In this document: one piece after another, positions 7,141-13,974 of the stretch | Layout: every line of letters begins with the position of its first letter | Position numbering within the stretch: the first letter of the stretch is position 1 | Source: Streptomyces sp. OR43 | GTDB lineage: Bacteria; Actinomycetota; Actinomycetes; Streptomycetales; Streptomycetaceae | Direction: 5' to 3' | DNA: 35,650 nt | NCBI RefSeq assembly: GCF_008042275.1 | Contig: NZ_RDBK01000043.1 | Location: forward strand, 3,980,030 to 4,015,679 | Translations under genes and position numbers: made by a program | Notes under the pieces: generated by a model | Seen by the model: only the letters and a program-made list of their open reading frames with translations | Told to the model about the DNA's origin: nothing | Databases searched by the model: none

Positions 7141-8502
7141 ATGGGATGGATCGTGGCGGTGGTCGCCGTCATAGCAGCCGTGGCAGCAACGGCACGCTCC
7201 TACCGGGCCGCCCGCTCGGAACAGCTCGCCGTGGCCCACGCAGAGCTCGCCGAACGCCAGGCGAAGGCGGCCGAGGCCCGTACCGCGGCCCTCGTCGACG
7301 AGATCAGGCAGCTGGCCCGCAAGCGGATCCCGGCCGCCGCGCTCGCGCTCTCCCACCCCAGCGCCCAGGTCCCGGGGCTGCGGGAGGCAGCGGAGGTCGA
7401 CGGTGGAGCGGCCAGGCTGCTCACCGAGGCCGTACAGGCGGCCAGGACCGCGGTCATGGAGGAGCGCCAGCGCGTCGACGCGGCCGCCCGCGCGGCGATG
7501 CGCGGCACCTCGGCCAAGATCCAGTCCCTGCTCAACCAGTCCCAGCAGCTGCTGCACGAGCTCCAGCACGAGTACGACGACCCGCGCATCCTGCAACTGG
7601 ACTTCCGCAACGAACTCGCGCTGCGCCGCACCCAGTCCACCGCGGTGCTCTGCGACGCGTGGCCCGGCCTGGCCCGGCAGAACTCGCCCCTCGTGGAGAT
7701 CGTGCTCGGCGCACAGTCCCGCGTCGCCGGCTACGAGCGGATCAAGGTGGCCAACCACCTGCGCGACGAACGCCTCGGGCTCGCCGCCCGCGCCGCCGAA
7801 CCCCTCGCCATCGCGCTCGCCGAACTGCTCGCCAACGCCACCGCATACTCGCACCCCGACACCGATGTGCAGGTGACGGTGCAGCAGAGCGGCGGCCGGG
7901 GCGCGTTCCTGGTGGTCGACGACGCGGGCATCGGGATGGACGACGACGCGCTCGACCGGGCCCGCGCCCTGCTGGCCGGGCCCTCCGAGGTCCTGCTGAC
8001 CGAGCTGGGCGACCCGCCCCAGACGGGGTTCGCCGTGGTCGGCAGGCTGGTGGTGCAGTACGGCTTCCACTGCCACATCGAGGCCTCGCCGTTCGGCGGC
8101 ATGCGTACGATCCTGCGCGTCCCGGCCCACCTGCTGACGGTGCTGGAGGACGACCACAGCCTCTCCGCCCTGGCCCCCGCGCCCGTGTCGGCCGTCCCCG
8201 CCCCGGACCGGCCGGCCGCGCCCGCGCAGTCCGCCCGGCCGGAGCCGGCGCCCGCCGAGGTGCCTTCGGGACTGCCCAGCAGACGTCGGCGCGCGCCGCG
8301 CCCCGCGGCCGCCGCTGCGGCCCCCGCCGCCCCGGCCGCCGGACCGGTGTCCCGTACACCCGAGCAGGCGGAGTCTTCCTGGGCGGCACTCCAGCAGGGC
8401 ACCCTGATCGGCAGGAGCGTCGCCGGGCGGGCCCCCGCACCGGATGCGGACGGCCACGACCACCTGGGCGACCAGGACGACCAAGGAGACGACGAGAAGT
8501 GA
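7141..8502 (+). CDS. cvnA: Conservon sensor CvnA, membrane-anchored ATPase-like histidine kinase
   Basis: First gene of a complete conservon (cvnABCD plus P450), a Streptomyces operon type in which CvnA-D form a membrane-associated complex around a Ras/MglA-like GTPase. A single N-terminal membrane segment (MGWIVAVVAVIAAVAATA) is followed by a coiled coil (about 22-50), a helical dimerisation region, and a GHKL ATPase domain with the N-box ELLANATAYSHPD (about 229-241) and DDAGIGMDDD (about 260). From about 345 the tail is Pro/Ala-rich and disordered. There is no extracellular sensor domain. Where related proteins as I recall them carry an Asp-His H-box, this one reads QLDFRNELALRR, with Phe155 instead of His, so autophosphorylation is doubtful. 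Its stop overlaps cvnB by 4 nt (GTGA). Confidence 0.9.
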   Translation: MGWIVAVVAVIAAVAATARSYRAARSEQLAVAHAELAERQAKAAEARTAALVDEIRQLARKRIPAAALALSHPSAQVPGLREAAEVDGGAARLLTEAVQAARTAVMEERQRVDAAARAAMRGTSAKIQSLLNQSQQLLHELQHEYDDPRILQLDFRNELALRRTQSTAVLCDAWPGLARQNSPLVEIVLGAQSRVAGYERIKVANHLRDERLGLAARAAEPLAIALAELLANATAYSHPDTDVQVTVQQSGGRGAFLVVDDAGIGMDDDALDRARALLAGPSEVLLTELGDPPQTGFAVVGRLVVQYGFHCHIEASPFGGMRTILRVPAHLLTVLEDDHSLSALAPAPVSAVPAPDRPAAPAQSARPEPAPAEVPSGLPSRRRRAPRPAAAAAAPAAPAAGPVSRTPEQAESSWAALQQGTLIGRSVAGRAPAPDADGHDHLGDQDDQGDDEK

Positions 8503-8924
8503 GCGCCCCCAGCCCCACCACCGGTGACCTCGCATGGGTGCTGACCCCGTTGCTGGAACTGCCCGGAGTCCAGCACGCCGTGGTCGCCACCGGCGACGGC
8601 CTCGTCGAGGGCGCCTCGCCCGGACTCGACCGGGCGTCCGGTGAACGGGTCGCCGCCATGACGGCCACGCTGCACGCCGCGGCCCGCGCCTTCACGACGG
8701 CCTTCACCAACGTCGAGGCCCCGCAACTGGCCCAGACGGTCGTCGAGTCGGACCTGGGCTTCGCCATCGTCGTACCGGCGGGGAAGAACACCACGCTCGC
8801 CCTGTTCGCCGAACCGGGCGCCAAGCTCGGGGACATCGCCTACCAGATGCAGGTGCAGGTCACCGCGCTGACGCGGGCGATGCACGCCCCGGCCCGCCAA
8901 CCGGACACCGCCGCCCGGCCATGA
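8499..8924 (+). CDS. cvnB: Conservon roadblock/LC7-domain protein CvnB
   Basis: A 141-residue roadblock/LC7 (longin-like) protein, the family that includes MglB, a GTPase-activating partner of MglA-type small GTPases. The fold runs from LAWVLTPLLELPGVQHAVVA, with DGLVEGAS, through the long helix (RVAAMTATLHAAARAF) to the second strand set (TTLALFAEPGAKLGDIAYQM). In conservons it binds CvnD and the sensor. The GTG start overlaps the cvnA stop (GTGA) and has AAGGAG 10 nt upstream. Its own stop overlaps cvnC (ATGA), so the four genes should be translated in fixed proportion. Confidence 0.92.
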   Translation: MSAPSPTTGDLAWVLTPLLELPGVQHAVVATGDGLVEGASPGLDRASGERVAAMTATLHAAARAFTTAFTNVEAPQLAQTVVESDLGFAIVVPAGKNTTLALFAEPGAKLGDIAYQMQVQVTALTRAMHAPARQPDTAARP

Positions 8925-9274
8925 CCGCCGGCCCAGGACGCCGTCTGATCCCCGCCTACCTCGTCACCGGGGGCCGGTCCCGGCCCACCGGCCCCGCGCT
9001 CGACCGGCTCGCCGTGCTCGTGCGCACCGAGGAGGCACTGCCGCAGGACACCGGCTCCGAGCAGCGCAGGCTGTGCGAACTGCTGGAGCCGGGCGCGCTC
9101 ACCGTCGTCGAGTGCGCGGCCCATCTGGACCTGCCGGTCAGCGCCACCGTATTCCTGGCCACGGATCTCGCGGCCGCCGGACTTCTGCTCACGCGACCGC
9201 CGATACCCAGTGCCGGGGAGATCGACCGGTCGCTCGTCGAGAGGCTGCTCGTTGGACTCCGCTCCCTCCACTGA
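8921..9274 (+). CDS. cvnC: Conservon DUF742 protein CvnC
   Basis: A 117-residue DUF742 protein, always found with CvnB and CvnD in conservons. It opens with LIPAYLVTGGRSRPT, the usual DUF742 N-terminus, and has the winged-helix-like C-half seen in the family (QRRLCELLEPGALTVVECAA, HLDLPVSATVFLATDLAAAG). A role as DNA-binding protein or adaptor has been suggested for this family; neither can be shown here. The ATG start shares ATGA with the cvnB stop, and the downstream GTPase gene starts inside its last 23 nt. Confidence 0.9.
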   Translation: MTAGPGRRLIPAYLVTGGRSRPTGPALDRLAVLVRTEEALPQDTGSEQRRLCELLEPGALTVVECAAHLDLPVSATVFLATDLAAAGLLLTRPPIPSAGEIDRSLVERLLVGLRSLH

Positions 9275-9881
9275 CCGGACGGACGTCGGTTATCTGCCGG
9301 CTGCCGCCCGGACCCTGATGAAACTCGTCGTCACGGGTCCTTTCGGCGTGGGCAAGACGACCCTGATCCGCACCCTCTCGGAAATCCCCACGCTCCACAC
9401 CGAAGAGGCGATGACCCAGTCCAGCACCCTGCTCGACGACACCGCCGGCCTTCCCGAGAAGACCACGACCACGGTCGCGATCGACTTCGGACGTCTCACG
9501 GTCCTGGACGATCTCGTGCTGTACATGTTCGGCACGCCCGGCCAGGACCGCTTCCTGCCGCTCTGGGAGGACATCGCGCGCGGGGCGCTGGGCGCGCTCG
9601 TCCTGGTGGACACCCGCAGGCTCGCCGACTCCTTCGCCGTGATGGACATGGTCGAGGAGCAGGGACTGCCGTACGCCGTCGCCGTCAACCGCTTCCCCGA
9701 CGCCCCCGCCCACAGCGACGAGGTCCTGCGCGCGCACCTCGACCTTGACGCCGGGACCCCGCTGGTCCAGTGCGACGCGAGGGAACGGCGCGGCAGCATC
9801 GGCGCCCTGATCGCGCTGGCCGAGCACGTGCTGACCCGTCTGCCGCAGCCCGAGGACCCGCACCCCCAGGAACCGTCATGA
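9252..9881 (+). CDS. cvnD: Conservon small GTPase CvnD
   Basis: Ras/MglA-like GTPase at the core of the conservon complex. P-loop GPFGVGKTT lies about 30 residues into the protein; TEEAMTQSS is the switch I region, and FGTPGQDRFLPLWED is G3/switch II with the conserved Gln. The G4 motif normally N/T-K-x-D reads VNRFPDA, so base specificity is relaxed or altered, a feature also seen in the second CvnD here. The start is taken at TTG 9252, 23 nt inside cvnC, because GAGAGG lies 7 nt upstream; the first ATG (9318) would leave only a stub before the P-loop. The stop overlaps the P450 gene (ATGA). Confidence 0.9.
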   Translation: MDSAPSTDRTDVGYLPAAARTLMKLVVTGPFGVGKTTLIRTLSEIPTLHTEEAMTQSSTLLDDTAGLPEKTTTTVAIDFGRLTVLDDLVLYMFGTPGQDRFLPLWEDIARGALGALVLVDTRRLADSFAVMDMVEEQGLPYAVAVNRFPDAPAHSDEVLRAHLDLDAGTPLVQCDARERRGSIGALIALAEHVLTRLPQPEDPHPQEPS

Positions 9882-11140
9882 CATCGCATCCGCAGCCGCC
9901 GCAACCCCTCACGCTGTACGGCCCCGACTTCGCGGCCGACCCGCACGGCCACTACCGCACCCTGCGGGAACACGGCCCGCTCGCACCGGTCCGGATCGCC
10001 CCCGGCATCGAGGCGATGCTCGTCACCGACTACCAGGCCGCCGTCGACCTGCTCCGCGACACCCACACGTTCAGCAAGGACCCCCGCGCCTGGCAGGCGA
10101 CGGTCCCCGCGGACTCCCCGGTGCTGCCCGTGCTCGGGCACCGTCCCACCGCGCTGTTCAGCGACGGCGAGGTGCACACCCGCTACCGCGACGCCATCAA
10201 CGACACCCTGGCCCTGATCGAACCGCACATCCTGCGGGCCCAGGTGGCCGGGGTCGCCCAGCAGCTCATCGCCGGGTTCGCGGCCACCGGCAGCGGCGAC
10301 CTCATCGCCCAGTACGCGCGGCTGCTCCCGCTGCACGTGTTCGTCTCCTGGTTCGGCGTCGATCCGGCGGACGGCGAGCGGATCGTCGACGGCATCGGCG
10401 GCATGATGAACTCGGCCCAGGGCGCCGCCGCCGCGTACGCCGACCTCGTCGACGTCGTCACCCGCCTCGTCGCCGACCGGCGCGCCCGGCCGCGGCGCGA
10501 CCTCACCTCGTACTTCCTGGCCCATCCGGCGCGCCTGGACAACGACGAGACTGTGCGTCAGATCACGTTGCTCATGAGCGCGGGCCACGACCCCGAGACC
10601 AACCTGATCGGCAACGCGACCCTGCACATGCTCACCGACGAGCGGTACGCGGGTTCGCTTCACGGGGGCGCGATGACCGCCCACGAGGCCATCAACGAGG
10701 TCCTGTGGCAGGACCCGCCGATCGCCAATCTGGCGGCGCACTACCCCCGGCACGACATCGAGTTCCACGGCGTCCGGCTGCGTGCGGGACAGCTCGTCCT
10801 GGTCTCCTTCGGCGCAGCCAACACCCAGTCCTCACCCGCTACTTCGTCCACCGGGGTGCGGTCCGGAGGCAGCGCTCACCTGGCCTGGTCGGCCGGTCCC
10901 CACCGGTGCCCGGCCAAGCAGCCGGCCCTGCTCATCGCGATGACCGCGATCGAGCAGCTCACCAGCCAGCTGTGCGATGCGGAACTGGCTGTTCCGGTGA
11001 GTGAACTGCTCTGGCGGCCGGGGCCGTTCCACCGCGCGCTGGTGCATCTTCCGGTACGTTTCACCCCGCTGGACACCAGCGTGTCCGAGGGCCCCGACAA
11101 GGGACCGGCCAGGCGGCCGGAGGTTCCGATCGGCTCCTGA
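9878..11140 (+). CDS. cvnE: Conservon cytochrome P450 (CvnE) lacking the ExxR arginine, CYP157-like
   Basis: A 420-residue bacterial class-I-type P450 translationally coupled to the conservon GTPase. The haem-ligand loop is present (AHLAWSAGPHRCPAKQ, Cys344), though the usual leading Phe is Trp. The I-helix reads SAGHDPETN (about 233-241). The K-helix reads NEVLWQDPP with Glu274: the invariant Arg of ExxR is replaced by Trp. This matches the known exception reported for CYP157 enzymes of Streptomyces, which are conservon-linked and have a Glu-to-Trp K-helix motif. No redox partner gene is adjacent, so ferredoxin must come from elsewhere. Substrate unknown; a role in the signalling output of the conservon, rather than in a biosynthetic pathway, is an inference from the coupling. 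Confidence 0.88.
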   Translation: MTSHPQPPQPLTLYGPDFAADPHGHYRTLREHGPLAPVRIAPGIEAMLVTDYQAAVDLLRDTHTFSKDPRAWQATVPADSPVLPVLGHRPTALFSDGEVHTRYRDAINDTLALIEPHILRAQVAGVAQQLIAGFAATGSGDLIAQYARLLPLHVFVSWFGVDPADGERIVDGIGGMMNSAQGAAAAYADLVDVVTRLVADRRARPRRDLTSYFLAHPARLDNDETVRQITLLMSAGHDPETNLIGNATLHMLTDERYAGSLHGGAMTAHEAINEVLWQDPPIANLAAHYPRHDIEFHGVRLRAGQLVLVSFGAANTQSSPATSSTGVRSGGSAHLAWSAGPHRCPAKQPALLIAMTAIEQLTSQLCDAELAVPVSELLWRPGPFHRALVHLPVRFTPLDTSVSEGPDKGPARRPEVPIGS

Positions 11141-11244
11141 ACCGTGTCGCTGGTAGGCCGAACGGGTGAGGGGCGAGAGAATTGCCCGATGAACAGTGAG
11201 CGCAGCCGGCGCAACGCCAACCGATGCACAGACGGGGTGGTCCG

Positions 11245-11643
11245 GTGAGCAGGTACGACAGATACGACGTCACGGACGAGCAGTGGGAGGGGCTCGCCCA
11301 GGTCGTCCCGCTGCGCAGTCGCAACGAGTGGCCGTCCCGGGTGGACCACCGCACGGTCCCGGACGAGCGGGAGAGCGCCGAGCAGCGGCGCATGGTGGTG
11401 CTGCGGGTCCAGATCTTCGCGGACGCGCGCGAGGTCGCCGAGTACCTGGTCGCGCAGATTCCGGTGCTCCTTGACCTGACCAGCGCCGAGGGCGATGTGG
11501 CCAAGCGGATCCTGGACTTCACCAGCGGCGTCGTCTTCGGGCTGGGCAGCGGAATGCACCGGGTCGACCGGAACGTCTTCCTGCTGTCTCCCGTCGGCAT
11601 GGAGGTCGAGGGCGTGACGGCGGCGGGCGTGCCGGGGGCGTAG
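11245..11643 (+). CDS. SepF-like cell-division protein (SepF paralogue)
   Basis: Short SepF-family protein, 132 residues. The SepF core is clear: RRMVVLRVQIFADAREVAEY, then IPVLLDLTSAEGDVAKRILD and FTSGVVFGLGSGMHRVDRNV, ending FLLSPVGMEVEG. Canonical SepF binds FtsZ and membranes at the septum. This protein begins MSRYDRYDVTDEQWEGLAQV and lacks both the N-terminal amphipathic membrane helix and the long linker of SepF, so it is one of the extra SepF-like proteins Streptomyces carries beside the division-locus SepF. GTG 11245 is chosen because it gives the family N-terminus and has a GGGGTGG stretch upstream; an ATG 21 nt earlier has no ribosome site. Its role is probably accessory or in sporulation septation (inference). 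Confidence 0.88.
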   Translation: MSRYDRYDVTDEQWEGLAQVVPLRSRNEWPSRVDHRTVPDERESAEQRRMVVLRVQIFADAREVAEYLVAQIPVLLDLTSAEGDVAKRILDFTSGVVFGLGSGMHRVDRNVFLLSPVGMEVEGVTAAGVPGA

Positions 11644-11686
11644 CCGAAGCGCGCCGGCCGGGGCCGCCTCGCATCCGGTACTCCGC

Positions 11687-11876
11687 GACCGGGTGCGGCC
11701 CCCGGCCCGCTCCCGACCGGGTGCGGCCCCGGCCCGCTCCCTGCCCGTCTCCCTGTGCGTCCACGTCTGCCCGCCTCCCGGGTCCGGCTTCCTGCCTGTC
11801 TCCCTGTGCGTCTGCCCGCATGTCGGCGGGCCCCTGCCCGGGTTGCCGGTCTGCCGGTCTGCCGGTCTGCCGGTCT
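11687..11876 (+). repeat. Intergenic minisatellite-like repeats
   Basis: Three repeat types lie in a row. A 27/28-bp unit beginning GACCGGGTGCGGCC is at 11687-11714 and 11715-11741. A segment beginning CTGCC(C/T)GTCTCCCTGTGC occurs at 11741 and 11792. Four exact tandem copies of GCCGGTCT lie at 11845-11876, ending 25 nt before the MazG start. The strand is markedly pyrimidine-rich, and no coding frame is convincing. Confidence 0.75.
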
Positions 11877-11901
11877 GCGGGGCGGTGGTAGACCTGGAGC
11901 C

Positions 11902-12261
11902 GTGACAGAACTCGACGTACACGCGCTCCAGCAACGGCTCGCGGCATTCGCGGCCGCACGCGACTGGGAGCGGTACCACACCCCCAAGAACCTCGCGTCG
12001 GCGCTGAGCGTCGAGGCCGCCGAACTCGTGGAGATCTTCCAGTGGCTGACGCCGGAACAGTCGGCGCGGGTGATGGAGGACCCCGCGACGGCACCCAGGG
12101 TGGCGGACGAGGTCGCCGACGTTCTCGCGTATCTGCTGCAGTTCTGCGAGGTGCTGGGCATCGATGTGCTGGCGGCTCTGGCGGCCAAGATCGAGCGGAA
12201 CGAGGGGCGTTTCCCGGTGCCGCAGCCGACGGATTCCCCGCTCCGTCACTCTTCGGAGTGA
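11902..12261 (+). CDS. MazG-like nucleotide pyrophosphohydrolase
   Basis: A 119-residue all-alpha NTP pyrophosphohydrolase of the MazG/RS21-C6 (dCTPase-like) group, which hydrolyses non-canonical or surplus (d)NTPs to the monophosphate and pyrophosphate. The metal-binding signature is complete: EAAELVEIFQWL (E-x-x-E) followed by DEVADVLAYLLQ (E-x-x-D). The N-terminus DVHALQQRLAAFAAARDWER and YHTPKNLASALSVE is typical. The GTG start at 11902 fits the family, but GGAG is only 2 nt away, so the ribosome site is poor. It lies directly after a repeat tract and before the DnaA-box-like cluster. It is likely a housecleaning enzyme and has no visible toxin partner. Confidence 0.92.
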   Translation: MTELDVHALQQRLAAFAAARDWERYHTPKNLASALSVEAAELVEIFQWLTPEQSARVMEDPATAPRVADEVADVLAYLLQFCEVLGIDVLAALAAKIERNEGRFPVPQPTDSPLRHSSE

Positions 12262-12266
12262 TCGAG

Positions 12267-12344
12267 TTGTCCACATTCGATTTCGTGTCCACAGATTTCC
12301 GAAATCCCCTGGCCTTTCGGTACCGCCACCCTCACTGTGGGTAA
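12267..12344. promoter_or_regulatory. Cluster of DnaA-box-like sequences
   Basis: TTGTCCACA at 12267-12275 is a perfect match to the preferred Streptomyces DnaA box. GTGTCCACA at 12285-12293, in the same direction and 18 bp on, differs at one position. TTACCCACA on the minus strand (12344-12336) is a one-mismatch version of TTATCCACA. The 120-bp gap is clearly more AT-rich than its surroundings and also serves as the upstream region of the following gene. Binding is not proven. Confidence 0.5.
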
Positions 12345-12385
12345 TGAAGAGGTGAGCGGGTTTTCGCGTCGAACGGGGGCAAGGG

Positions 12386-12922
12386 ATGGAAGCGGAGCGG
12401 CTTGTAGCAGTCATCCGGAGGGCACTGGCGCAGAGCCGGGGCACACCGGACATCATCGCCGAGGCCTGGCAGGCCCAGGCGCTGGCGCAGGCGATCGGGA
12501 GCCGGCTGGCGGCGAGTGGCCCCAAGGAGTTACGGGGCGAGGCGAGTGGTCTCAGCGAGACCGGCGGACGGAGCAACGGCGCGCTGGAGCACCCGGCGGC
12601 CCGTGCGGGTGTGGCACGGGCGGTGCAGCTCTCCGAGGTCGCCGATCCGCGCGCGGCCCTCACCGGTCTCGGCGCGCTGCTCGGGGAGGTGGGGATAGCC
12701 CTGGTCGGGGTGGCCTGCGAGACCGATGAGCAGGGCCTGTACTGGCAGTGCATGGAGGCGATCGACGCCGCGGACGAATCGACGGACCGGGTGCACGGCA
12801 TGCTCCGTCTGCTCGACGAGCGGGACCGCGAGCGGAGGGAGGATCTGGAGCGTGGCCGGGAGCGGGACGGCCCGCACGGCGTGCTGCACGGACCGGTGGG
12901 ACCGGCGGCCGACGCCGGCTGA
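12386..12922 (+). CDS. Hypothetical helical protein with a TTA codon (possibly DUF6099)
   Basis: A 178-residue protein, mostly alpha-helical, with no signal peptide or membrane segment. The N-terminus MEAERLVAVIRRALAQSRG, followed by AEAWQAQALAQAIGSRLAAS, resembles a Streptomyces-restricted family that I recall as DUF6099; its function is unknown. A central loop is poor in order, then helices (VARAVQLSEVADPRAALTGL, TDEQGLYWQCMEAIDAADES) lead to a strongly charged helix DERDRERREDLERGRERD. Codon 49 (12530-12532) is TTA, the only in-frame TTA I found in the window, so full expression should require the bldA tRNA and hence be developmentally timed. It follows a DnaA-box-like cluster. A GGGGG run 6-10 nt before the ATG serves as ribosome site. 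Confidence 0.78.
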   Translation: MEAERLVAVIRRALAQSRGTPDIIAEAWQAQALAQAIGSRLAASGPKELRGEASGLSETGGRSNGALEHPAARAGVARAVQLSEVADPRAALTGLGALLGEVGIALVGVACETDEQGLYWQCMEAIDAADESTDRVHGMLRLLDERDRERREDLERGRERDGPHGVLHGPVGPAADAG

Positions 12923-12965
12923 GCGTGCGACACCGGTGAGGCGTCCGGAGGTGCAGGATGGATGC

Positions 12966-13940
12966 ATGGATCTTCGAATCTTCACCGAGCCCCAGCAAGG
13001 GGCGAGCTACGACACACTGCTCACCGTCGCGAAGGCGGCCGAGGACCTCGGCTTCGATGCCTTCTACCGGTCCGACCACTATCTGCGCATGGGCCAGGGC
13101 GACGGCCTTCCCGGCCCGACGGACGCGTGGATCACGCTGGCCGGGCTGGCGCGCGAGACCAAACGGATCCGCCTCGGCACCCTGATGACGGCGGGGACGT
13201 TCCGGCTTCCCGGTGTACTCGCCATCCAGGTGGCGCAGGTCGACCAGATGTCCGGGGGCCGCGTCGAGCTGGGCCTGGGCGCGGGCTGGTTCGAGCAGGA
13301 GCACAAGGCCTACGGGATTCCCTTCCCCAAGGAGAAGTTCGGCCGGCTGGAGGAGCAACTGGCGATCGTCACCGGCCTGTGGGCCACCGAGGTCGGCAAG
13401 ACGTTCAGCTATGACGGTACGTACTACCAGCTCACCGACTCGCCCGCGCTGCCCAAGCCCGCGCAGGCCAAGGTACCGGTGCTGATCGGCGGGCACGGCG
13501 CTAAGCGGACGCCGCGGCTGGCCGCTCAGTACGCCGACGAGTTCAACATTCCGTTCGCCTCGCTGGAGGACAGCGAGAAGCAGTTCGGCCGGGTCAGGGC
13601 GGCAGCCGCGGAGGCGGGCCGCGGGCCCGACGACCTGGTGTACTCCAATGCCCTGGTTGTCTGCGTCGGCAAGGACGACGCGGAGGTGGCACGCCGGGCC
13701 GCCGTCATCGGACGGGACGTGGCGGAACTGAAGGCGAACGGACTGGCCGGCTCGCCCGCCGAGGTCGTCGACAAGATCGGCCGGTTCGGGGCGATCGGGG
13801 CGTCGCGCATCTACCTCCAAGTGCTGGACCTCGGCGATCTGGAGCACCTGGAGCTGATCTCGTCGCAGGTCCAGTCACAGCTCGACCGAGGAAACAGCGC
13901 GGTTGAAGGCGCAGCTCGACTGAAGAAGCAGCTCGGCTGA
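12966..13940 (+). CDS. LLM-class F420-dependent oxidoreductase
   Basis: Luciferase-like monooxygenase-family protein of the F420-dependent class, 324 residues, a TIM-barrel enzyme that moves hydride to or from coenzyme F420. Typical signatures are DLRIFTEPQQGASYDTLL, EDLGFDAFYRSDHYL, LGTLMTAGTFRLPGVLA, DQMSGGRVELGLGAGWFEQE (cofactor site), and VPVLIGGHGAKRTPRLAAQY. The start is ATG 12966; two other ATGs at 12958 and 12962 are in other frames. GGAGG lies 14 nt upstream and AGGAT closer, so initiation is plausible but not ideal. It sits 34 nt before the homocysteine methyltransferase gene and could be co-transcribed with it. Substrate unknown. Confidence 0.9.
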   Translation: MDLRIFTEPQQGASYDTLLTVAKAAEDLGFDAFYRSDHYLRMGQGDGLPGPTDAWITLAGLARETKRIRLGTLMTAGTFRLPGVLAIQVAQVDQMSGGRVELGLGAGWFEQEHKAYGIPFPKEKFGRLEEQLAIVTGLWATEVGKTFSYDGTYYQLTDSPALPKPAQAKVPVLIGGHGAKRTPRLAAQYADEFNIPFASLEDSEKQFGRVRAAAAEAGRGPDDLVYSNALVVCVGKDDAEVARRAAVIGRDVAELKANGLAGSPAEVVDKIGRFGAIGASRIYLQVLDLGDLEHLELISSQVQSQLDRGNSAVEGAARLKKQLG

Positions 13941-13974
13941 GAGCAGAAGTCGACTGACGGAAAAGGAGCCTCCG

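Noticed and set aside
11845..11876. Repeat tract considered as a CRISPR array
   Set aside because: The units are 8 bp, directly adjacent and without spacers, and no cas gene is present.
10876..12933. Long minus-strand frame opposite the P450, SepF-like and MazG genes, with repeated Asp-Arg-Gln-Thr-Gly peptides
   Set aside because: The peptide repeats are just the translation of the intergenic minisatellite. The plus-strand genes have clear families and motifs.
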